From Asterionellopsis glacialis (taxonomy: Eukaryota; Bacillariophyta; Plagiogrammaphyceae; Rhaphoneidales; Asterionellopsidaceae), in the NCBI GenBank assembly GCA_014885115.2, contig WKLE02000720.1, positions 1 to 20,165 of the forward strand: a stretch of 20,165 nucleotides of DNA. The letters are read 5' to 3'. The notes under the pieces were generated by a model. The model did not search any database. It was given only the letters and a program-made list of their open reading frames with translations, and was not told the origin of the DNA. Both the position numbers and the translations under genes were made by a program. Of the stretch, positions 9,118 to 15,933 are shown piece after piece (the stretch's first letter is position 1; each line of letters starts with the position of its first letter).

Positions 9118-9336
9118 TCACTTCTTTGCGTCTGGAATAAATCCATCTCCTTCGATTACTCGCCAAGACCCCAAGATGTCCAGTTTTGCATGGCTGTCGA
9201 TGACTGTACGAGTACTGTACAATACCGGTAGCCAAGGAACAAGTTCGATTTCTCGCACCAAACCGTGCGCATTCGGGACCAGCATACTTACGAGTACTAT
9301 GGAAAGCAATATTGACCACCAGCGTAGTGAGACCAT
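9118..9336 (-). CDS. Possible 72-aa secreted peptide or first exon (doubtful)
   Basis: The frame begins MVSLRWWSILLSIVLVSMLVPNAHG, a textbook-shaped signal peptide with a short basic n-region, hydrophobic core and small residues before a plausible cleavage after AHG. About 47 further residues follow with no known domain. It is short for a gene and may be the first exon of something larger: a GTAAGT, a perfect donor hexamer, occurs after codon 15 on this strand, but I found no in-frame acceptor. Against it, the DNA contains TACGAGTACT twice (9207-9216, 9289-9298) and other GTAC words typical of the spacers here, so the frame may be fortuitous promoter DNA. A partial CTCTAGAG palindrome sits about 51 bases upstream of its ATG. 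Confidence 0.3.
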   Translation of the reverse strand: MVSLRWWSILLSIVLVSMLVPNAHGLVREIELVPWLPVLYSTRTVIDSHAKLDILGSWRVIEGDGFIPDAKK

Positions 9337-9549
9337 AAGGGAGATGATGTCACATAATCTTTTTAAAGAGGTAATAAGGTACTCATTCTAGAGAGCCAAT
9401 AGTACAGGTAATCGTAAAAACCACTCATTGTACACGCCGGAATTTTAAAAAATACAACAATAATTATTTAATTGTTGTAATTTGACCCCAATCCTCTAGG
9501 TCCTGATACTTGTGAACTCAAGACATGCACTCTAGATGATGTGCCAAGG

Positions 9550-11114
9550 ATGAAAACTATTTTGGAAAAAAGCTTGCCTCCGCACGAAGTCGATGCGATT
9601 GTTTTGGTTGACAGAAACTACACTGATGAGATCTTGGAGAAGATCCGTCGTCGCCCCTTTCAGTCGAGCTTATTCATTACCTCTTCTCTGATTCCCAACA
9701 GGAGCGACAATGGCTACAGCGGCTGCTTTCTCCGTACACGCTTTAGCGACTGTGCAGCACACCAGTCAAACTTGAACATTATTCGTGATTATATCTGGGC
9801 ATTATATTCACCAGAAGATCCGTGGACTGCAAATTTTGCCCTTTCGAACCTTTGCATGGGTGTCTTTGCAATGGACGACGAAAAGTATTATTCATTTGCA
9901 TCAACACTCGCGTCTGCTCTGTCTCAACAGGCCACCAACACAATTTTCCAACCCCAGGATTTTTTGGAAACGGACGATCAAGATCTTGTCCGGAAAAAGT
10001 TTGTCCTGTACATGAAAATCGTTTTCGAAAGTGTCTCTTTGCAACGCTTTCTTGTCCGTGAGGGCAATGCCAATATATACCGCCTCGCTCACTGTATGGT
10101 ATCTTCGGCTGCTTCAAAAGCTGAGGCCTCGTCGATGAAGGGTATTCTTTTAGGTTCTTTACTTGCCTTTGCGATGCAAATTACTTTGATGTCATATGTC
10201 ATTCTTGAAATCATGGATACAGTGAACCACAAGTTGGCAATGCATGCAACAACAGTACCGCTCTAGGCTTACTCAGTGCTGTCTACACTTCACTTTTAGC
10301 CGCAAAGGGAATACAATCATCTTTACAAATCAATCAATTTTATGAAAGCTTTGAAATGCTTTGGTTCGTTGATTATACCATAAATGTCATCTTACCAGTG
10401 GTGACAATTGGTGCCAGTTTTTTTATTATTGTTCTCAATGATTCGTATATCGAGGGTGTGCTCAACACGGCAGCGTTAATCTTTATCTCTGAGATTGACG
10501 ACGAGCTACCTGGTTATCTGCAACTAAATAATGCAGATATTGTTCACGCTTACCTTATTCAAAATACGCAGAGGAAACTTCGTGAGCTGCAAGCATCTAC
10601 TCCAATTATTTTGACAATCAAAGAGAATTATTCCAATAAAACAAAGTGTGTGTCTGATATTGAATATTCCGACGTTATTGTAACCCATATGGATGAAATG
10701 GGTTCTGATCCCGCAAATCATTCATTTTTTGCTCCATTTAACGTAGTTAACTTTACTACGACGACGTTCATTGCTAAGGATTGTCTTTTGAGGGAAGTCA
10801 ATTGGATATACCAACCACATAAAAAAAAGGGAGGGGCCAAACTTGCTGCTGGTTATGTAGTCTACCTTCGACTGGTAACAATGGCCGATAATGAGGTAAT
10901 TGTGATTGAAAATCCTAACTTTACAAGAGATATAGATACAAGCAAGTATGATGGCTCCTTGAAGGGAGTATATATGATCACCACCTTTGAAAAGAAAAGG
11001 AATATAACCAAATTAAGAATTTGCGGGTCAAAAACAAAGGAGGATTTCAAAAAAGCCATGGAATACTATAGTTTGTGGGATATTTCTAGTATGGCAGAAA
11101 GTCTTCTCAAATAG
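9550..11114 (+). CDS. Multi-pass membrane protein with one internal frame break
   Basis: Two overlapping frames make one apparent protein of about 520 aa. The first is open from 9481 to 10266; its first ATG is 9550, but the upstream codons (PLGPDTCELKTCTLDD, after a TAG at 9497-9499) look coding, so a 5' exon may be missing. The second is open from 10209 to 11114. Passing from one to the other needs a -1 shift or a small intron in the 58-base overlap (10209-10266). The N-terminal ~190 residues are soluble. Hydrophobic spans follow at KGILLGSLLAFAMQITLMSYVIL, LGLLSAVYTSLLA and MLWFVDYTINVILPVVTIGASFFIIVL, then VLNTAALIFISEIDDELP and a ~190-residue soluble tail. The NTAALIFI.EIDD segment resembles a motif I associate with uncharacterised stramenopile membrane proteins; that is memory, not a search. 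Function unknown. It may be a pseudogene or carry an assembly error. Confidence 0.6.
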
Positions 11115-11491
11115 GTCGTGTATTGTGTACTCCTTTCGGAGTGAAGTCTGTAAAACACTACATTATCGTTGCGGCATTGGTCGCAGAGAGACTCTTGGCA
11201 CAATTCTCATCTAAAATTTTTATGAAAGCTATTGCACGATGAGATGATAGGATTTGGTTCTCTTCCGTAAATTTCACAAGTTACTGTTCTATGACACTGG
11301 TTTGTGGGTGACCCACGGCTTGGCTCACTGCTAGAAATCAATAATAATCTCTTTTAATATATTTCTTCTATAGTTTCACAAAAAATAGTTTGCAAGTTAC
11401 ATATTTTTTTTAAATTCTCCTGTTTCATTTCATTCTAGTTTTGATGCAGTGTGTACGCAGCACGGTACACGATTTGTCTGTCTGTTTGTCT
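11115..11491. other. Convergent spacer between the membrane-protein gene and the phytochelatin synthase gene
   Basis: This 377-base stretch lies between two converging genes and should contain both 3' untranslated regions. It is AT-rich with T-runs near 11400-11410. I see no open frame, RNA gene or strong hairpin worth naming. Confidence 0.5.
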
Positions 11492-13081
11492 TTACGTTTT
11501 CGTTCTCTTGTCTTTTTGATTTTCATTTACACTACAATAATCTATTTTGATTGGACCTATGGGACACACATCTCCTTCACCCACTAGTGGCACAATTGTT
11601 ACTGATCGTCGATGTTCACTTGCTTTGCTGGGTCCACCATGGATGTTGTTCGTTGGTAGTTGTGGTGGATACATGAGAAACCAACCTCTTGGACGATTTG
11701 TGGTTGTATCCAAGGGTTGCATAGCTTTGTATAAATCTGTAAGAGATACCCAGTAGGGTGCATATTTAAATCGTGCAACATCCATGACCAAGACAGAATC
11801 TGTTTCTTTATGATATGCCGCTATAGGTGAAAAATGGCCTTCACCTGTTTGTCCTAACGCTGATCTTGAAAAGGACACAACTAATATCCCATGTGGTCCC
11901 TGCAGTTCCTCCCCATCATCATCATTACCACCACCATTGGTATCATCCGTGGACGGGGATTGTACCATACGTAATACGTCGTTGCGAAACTTTTGTAAAT
12001 CATCTGGACACACTTGATTGTCGTCATTGTTAGAGCCCATGGCTGTGGGTCGGTGTAATGTTACCCTGACACCTTGACATTTGGCAAGATTCACAAATTC
12101 ATCTACTGTAATACCTGCACGTCTTACTTTTTCTTGATGGATACAACAACGATCTAGTAACACTTCTTCACTCCCATACCATCTCCAAGGTCCTTTCCAT
12201 CGTACATGTGGATCAACGCACATGGAATTCAAGACAACCAGCAGTGTTGTGACACCACAAGAAGTTGGTTCGGATTGTGTACAAAATTGTTCCGATAGGG
12301 ACCAATAAGATTCAGCTGTACCTGCTGTCAATGTCTCTAATAATCGTTTCCGGCCTTCCTTGGAATGTCCCAAGGCTACAGCAGAGGATGGTAATACACG
12401 TTTATGTACGGAATACTTTGGTTCTGGTGGTGGTGGTGGTAATTCAATATCATTTACATCATAATGTGGTGTTCCGCAATCATAATATTGTGTATTTGTA
12501 ATAGGATGATTTTGGGGTTGTGACTTGTCAGAAGAATGCCCATGTGGTGTGTAATTGGTGGCTTGTGCTGTTTCTTTACCAGTACTATTGGAGGGAGCAC
12601 ATGTACATGTGTTACAATGTTTTTCATCAGGACTAGGATTTTCAGAAACAGAAAAAGACGATTGGTCACCACCATGATATTGTGATTGTTCATTTCCCAT
12701 CAAGTTCATTCTTTTTTCACCACTATAATCACCATGGTTGTCATCACCATCCCATTCTAACGCAACAGACGAACAATTCTTGCCATTGTGTCCAGTAACA
12801 TTATTATTTTTGTTTTTCTTCGTTGCATTCTTGTAAAGAAAGGGATAACCCCGACTTGTATTATCTTGCAACCCTGTTCTTGATGACAGCCCACGAGTTG
12901 TTATAGCTGTTGTTGCCAATGGTAATGTTGAAGCTATTGTGGGATAATGAGATAAACTTAGCTTACGAACACTTGTTCGTGTTGTCATTGTTGCAGAAGA
13001 AGCAATGGTGGAGCCTTGGCAGATATTATTCATACAACGACGACATACTGTGGACTGCATGGTTACAGTTCGTTTGATCAT
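11492..13081 (-). CDS. PCS: Phytochelatin synthase (glutathione gamma-glutamylcysteinyltransferase)
   Basis: A 529-aa single-exon papain-fold enzyme that joins gamma-Glu-Cys units from glutathione into metal-chelating phytochelatins. The catalytic domain spans about residues 223-475. It keeps family blocks RVLPSSAVALGHSKEGR, TQSEPTSCGVTTLLVVLNS, WKGPWRW, GEGHFSPI and DVARFKYAPYWV. Catalytic residues, by family alignment from memory, are Cys275 (SEPTSCG), His416 (GHFSPI) and Asp434 (MDVARFKY), all present. An Asp/Gly-rich insert (376-394) is extra. The C-terminus ends about 55 residues after the fold, so the Cys-rich regulatory domain of plant enzymes is absent, as in bacterial and some algal forms. 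The first ~70 residues are Arg/Ser/Thr-rich and acid-free, like a mitochondrial presequence, followed by a low-complexity linker (85-220) ending in polyproline. The start has A at -3. The gene diverges from the lipase. Confidence 0.93.
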   Translation of the reverse strand: MIKRTVTMQSTVCRRCMNNICQGSTIASSATMTTRTSVRKLSLSHYPTIASTLPLATTAITTRGLSSRTGLQDNTSRGYPFLYKNATKKNKNNNVTGHNGKNCSSVALEWDGDDNHGDYSGEKRMNLMGNEQSQYHGGDQSSFSVSENPSPDEKHCNTCTCAPSNSTGKETAQATNYTPHGHSSDKSQPQNHPITNTQYYDCGTPHYDVNDIELPPPPPEPKYSVHKRVLPSSAVALGHSKEGRKRLLETLTAGTAESYWSLSEQFCTQSEPTSCGVTTLLVVLNSMCVDPHVRWKGPWRWYGSEEVLLDRCCIHQEKVRRAGITVDEFVNLAKCQGVRVTLHRPTAMGSNNDDNQVCPDDLQKFRNDVLRMVQSPSTDDTNGGGNDDDGEELQGPHGILVVSFSRSALGQTGEGHFSPIAAYHKETDSVLVMDVARFKYAPYWVSLTDLYKAMQPLDTTTNRPRGWFLMYPPQLPTNNIHGGPSKASEHRRSVTIVPLVGEGDVCPIGPIKIDYCSVNENQKDKRTKT

Positions 13082-13229
13082 CCTTTCCTTGGTTTATACT
13101 GAACTATATTTTGATGCTACAAAATTTTGTGGATTATACAGATCATGTGCAATTAATTGGTTTGTGTTTGACGCTTATTTTCGCTTGTGTGGAGTGAGTG
13201 GCCTCTTGATTGGTTCTTGTTGGAGTCTA

Positions 13230-13239
13230 CTCTAGAGAG
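13230..13239. promoter_or_regulatory. CTCTAGAGAG palindrome upstream of phytochelatin synthase
   Basis: This contains the perfect 8-mer CTCTAGAG, followed by further GA repeats, 149 bases upstream of the synthase ATG. It is the third CTCTAGAG in the window; the other two are at 368-375 and 4959-4966. Promoter function is inferred from position and recurrence only. Confidence 0.4.
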
Positions 13240-13420
13240 AGAGGTTCTTGTTTTGGAACAAACGGGAGAAGAAAGGAAGAAGAACTCGACAGAGGCGGAG
13301 AGCGCTTGTCTCTGGCCCGTGTGGCCCTGCGATCTCCACAACCCTCCTGTATTCCACAGTACATACTCCACGTTGGTCCCTAGTTTACGGTACAAGGTAC
13401 AGCTAGTCTATCAATACCCA

Positions 13421-13436
13421 CGGTCGGTCGGTCGGT
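13421..13436. repeat. (CGGT)4 microsatellite
   Basis: Four perfect copies of CGGT in tandem, in the divergent spacer. Simple tandem repeat with no evident function. Confidence 0.9.
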
Positions 13437-13486
13437 AATCCGAAGCCCAAAAGCAGGCTTCTGCTCAGCGTAGCGTATGCAATGTA

Positions 13487-13520
13487 TGACGTCAAGTGCA
13501 TGTACAAATTTTTGACGTCA
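13487..13520. promoter_or_regulatory. Two TGACGTCA bZIP-type (CRE/CCRE-like) sites
   Basis: Perfect palindromes TGACGTCA occur at 13487-13494 and 13513-13520, 26 bases apart start to start. TGACGTCA is the cAMP-response element bound by CREB/ATF-type bZIP factors. In the diatom Phaeodactylum, TGACGT/ACGTCA elements are described as CO2/cAMP-responsive elements bound by a bZIP factor. The pair is about 410-430 bases from the synthase start and about 790-815 from the lipase start, so either gene could be the target. Confidence 0.5.
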
Positions 13521-13530
13521 GCATGTATAA

Positions 13531-13540
13531 TACGAGTACT
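13531..13540. repeat. TACGAGTACT element, third copy
   Basis: The same 10-mer is at 9207-9216 and 9289-9298, and its first nine bases occur in reverse complement at 1812-1820. All copies lie outside confident coding sequence. It starts 11 bases after the second TGACGTCA site. Confidence 0.5.
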
Positions 13541-14005
13541 GCAACAGGTACAAATAATAATGATTGGGAACACCACGCACGGTCGTTATTCTTTATTGGG
13601 CTTCTCATCTCCCGTTCTGGCCCTCGTTCCCAGCTCCAACGAGAGAGAATCATATTATTATTTGATCCTCTCCCTAATCTCCTCCCTAATCCTCTTGTGT
13701 CTTGCAGTTAGTGCCCATGACTTAAATGCTAGTGACAGTTGAACCTGTACCGGTACCAAATAGACTAGACGTTTTTTTTAAAAATGGGCCGATCGGTTCG
13801 ATCTGCCGGATGCTCACAAACATACATCGGACGGAATCAATACTTTACCATGCACACCGTATAGGTGAGATATTGTTACTTACTACTAATAGTCCTATTT
13901 AACAGGTACATTATCATAGTCACTTTCAAGAGTGCCCCCCTTTTCAAAATGTTAAATCCCCAATGCTGCTGGTAGAAACCATTGGAATCCAAGTACGGCA
14001 CGAAG

Positions 14006-14023
14006 ACGTCAACATCGACGTCA
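14006..14023. promoter_or_regulatory. Two ACGTCA elements, one helical turn apart, upstream of the lipase
   Basis: ACGTCA occurs at 14006-14011 and 14018-14023, with starts 12 bases apart and in the same orientation. Both are extended to GACGTCA. They lie about 280-300 bases upstream of the lipase ATG. With the two TGACGTCA sites 500 bases away this makes four bZIP-type cores in one spacer. Confidence 0.5.
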
Positions 14024-14302
14024 GCAACCGTTTTTGACATTTGGAAGCTACTATCCGACCCCTGTAGCAGAATAATCATGCCAGGTACCTGTAGCAATAT
14101 CCGGGGATATCCGCATAATTTATCTATCTCACCTCAATGCGGTACCGGGGGTAAAGATATTACTTCAATAATGAACCTCCAATGCAAGGAAACACACGAT
14201 AAAAAATGCACATCATATTATTATGAAGAAGATACAAACGACCCACAACTTAGTCAACACGCCTTCAGGTACATCAACATAAATAATTGACTACAAGGCA
14301 AT

Positions 14303-15697
14303 ATGAAATTGTCAATTGTAACATTAGCAGGGCTACTTGTTAGCGCTGCTTCTTTCACTGCGCCATCCCAGCAATGTGCTTTCCAAACCAGAAAGCTTAC
14401 TACTTTACCAAAAAATGGTGTGCGTATTACTCGACGCTCATTGGCTTTGAAACAATCTCTTCAATTCAATGAAGATATCGACTTTATCGTTACATCAATG
14501 CTCAAGAATTCGCAGTTTGTGTACAATTTTGCTAATCTTCGTGCGCTCGTCAGGGAACATGACAGGCTTATTCGAGATGGTGAACCCGCCAAGGAAAAGG
14601 TTGCTTTTTTCTTCGAGAAGGAAAAACCTTTGGTTGATTTTTATAGACCTGAACTCATTGTAACTCAACGTGGTGCTCAAGACGACAGCATGAACCGTTA
14701 CTTAAAGTACCCCATCACTTCTGCCTCTGTTTTGGAATTTATTCAAAACAATCGCAAATTACTCGATGATAGTGAGGGTGATGTCAAGCTTGGTGACAAC
14801 CCCAACGAAACTCCTTTGAAAATGGAAGAACTTCTAGAGCAGCAAGCTCGGTATGATGGGGAGATGATCGATTACGATGATCAGTTTACAGACAAACAAG
14901 GTCTTGTCTACGCGCTCACTGTAAACAGGTCTAGGAAGCGCATCACTGCTATCTTCCGCGGAACTGTAGGCCTTAAAGATATCAAAACTGATGCTAATTT
15001 TTTCCATACAACTCCCGACTTATTGAAGAACTGTGGACTTGATGGTAAGGAAATCAGAACACACAAGGGATTCTCAAGTTATCTCTTCAATGACATTCCC
15101 GAGGAGGAACGCGAGTCTCCGAATCCTCGTTCCAAGTTTGAACGTATGGTTGCAGCCATCAAGGAGATTTACGATGACCTTGATGTGTCTGAGGAAGAGA
15201 AGGGAAAATATGAACTCGTCGTTACAGGACACTCTCTTGGTGGAGGTCTTGCCAATCTTTTTGCCTATGCTGTTGCCAAAACACAGAACGATTACAAGTT
15301 CTTTGACCGTGTCACAGCCGTGACTTTCGCAGCTCCCGTTGTGGGAGATAAGGAGTACAACAAGTCCTTCCAGGATCTCGAATCTAAGGGCATTCTTCGT
15401 CATATTCGAGTATCTAATGAGGGTGATGTCGTTCCGACTCAGCCTGTTCCTGGCTACACTCAAAATGGCGTCAATCTCCATTTCTATGCAGATAAGCCTG
15501 TTGACGTGGATTACCGTAACTCCAAGGTTTTACGTCCTTGGTGGCTTCTTGACTGGTTCGGTACCTCAGTTCTGGATAAGCATATGTTTGAAGAGTACGA
15601 GAGAAGGAAAGATCTCGCAAAGAACGACGCAGCACTTCAAAAGTCTCTAAACCAAATCTACGAGGAAGAAGCGGTAGCAAAGGGCTTTTCTGGATAA
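14303..15697 (+). CDS. Plastid-targeted class 3 (alpha/beta-hydrolase) lipase
   Basis: A 464-aa single-exon lipase/galactolipase-like enzyme expected to hydrolyse acyl esters of glycerolipids. Residues 1-17 are a signal peptide (MKLSIVTLAGLLVSAAS) followed by Phe18; cleavage at AS|FTAP matches the diatom ASAFAP rule for plastid import, and residues 18-50 are basic and Ser/Thr-containing like a transit peptide. The Lipase_3 core spans about 195-385: oxyanion-loop FRGT (218-221), nucleophile elbow GHSLGG (309-314, Ser311), FAAPVVGD (342-349), likely acid Asp375 in NEGDVVP, and likely general base His427 in KHMFEEYERR. Residues 55-195 are a helical N-terminal region typical of plant-type class 3 lipases. 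All triad residues appear intact. The start has A at -3. The upstream spacer has bZIP-type sites. Substrate (galactolipid, phospholipid or triacylglycerol) cannot be told from sequence. Confidence 0.92.
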   Translation: MKLSIVTLAGLLVSAASFTAPSQQCAFQTRKLTTLPKNGVRITRRSLALKQSLQFNEDIDFIVTSMLKNSQFVYNFANLRALVREHDRLIRDGEPAKEKVAFFFEKEKPLVDFYRPELIVTQRGAQDDSMNRYLKYPITSASVLEFIQNNRKLLDDSEGDVKLGDNPNETPLKMEELLEQQARYDGEMIDYDDQFTDKQGLVYALTVNRSRKRITAIFRGTVGLKDIKTDANFFHTTPDLLKNCGLDGKEIRTHKGFSSYLFNDIPEEERESPNPRSKFERMVAAIKEIYDDLDVSEEEKGKYELVVTGHSLGGGLANLFAYAVAKTQNDYKFFDRVTAVTFAAPVVGDKEYNKSFQDLESKGILRHIRVSNEGDVVPTQPVPGYTQNGVNLHFYADKPVDVDYRNSKVLRPWWLLDWFGTSVLDKHMFEEYERRKDLAKNDAALQKSLNQIYEEEAVAKGFSG

Positions 15698-15933
15698 GGC
15701 AATTCCATACCAATGACAAACAACACAGCCTCCATTCACAGGACAGGAAAGCATGACATGAGCAATTAAAAAATATCATAACGCACGATTCTAGGCATGT
15801 TGAAATAGGAAAAATATAATAGGACCCGAAACGCACACTAGCCTACTTCATACCATCAATAATTAAACTAATTTAGTCCAGAAATGCTTCAATATTTGGT
15901 TTCAAAAACGTGACAGTTTTTCTTGATTAGAAT
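15698..15933. other. Convergent spacer between lipase and photolyase fusion genes
   Basis: These 236 bases separate the stops of two converging genes and contain both 3' ends. No open frame or hairpin stands out. Confidence 0.5.

Larger units (their letters stand above)
13082..14302. promoter_or_regulatory. Divergent intergenic region between phytochelatin synthase and plastid lipase
   Basis: This 1.2-kb spacer must hold both promoters. Visible elements are CTCTAGAGAG at 13230-13239, TGACGTCA at 13487-13494 and 13513-13520, ACGTCA at 14006-14011 and 14018-14023, TACGAGTACT at 13531-13540, CAGGTACCTG at 14082-14091 and a (CGGT)4 run. I count about 13 GTAC tetramers between 13340 and 14290, against roughly 4 expected at even base use. 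An open frame at 13982-14290 (102 codons) has no domain and probably lies in the lipase promoter or leader. Confidence 0.6.

Noticed and set aside
9022..9127. In-frame splice of the 72-aa signal-peptide exon to the EngB ORF (donor after residue 71, acceptor TTTTTTCTAG at about 9046)
   Set aside because: The join runs into TGA nine codons later and does not enter the GTPase frame, so the attractive secretory leader for EngB is not supported.
9176..9391. 71-codon plus-strand ORF opposite the signal-peptide ORF
   Set aside because: No domain or leader; could not be spliced in phase to the membrane-protein frame (donors at 9371 and 9379 both leave the wrong phase).
13792..13810. GGTTCGATCT, resembling a tRNA B box
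   Set aside because: Last bases do not match the B-box consensus and no acceptor stem, anticodon arm or A box can be drawn around it.
13982..14290. 102-codon plus-strand ORF just upstream of the lipase
   Set aside because: Low complexity, no domain, contains promoter-like motifs; more likely promoter or leader sequence.
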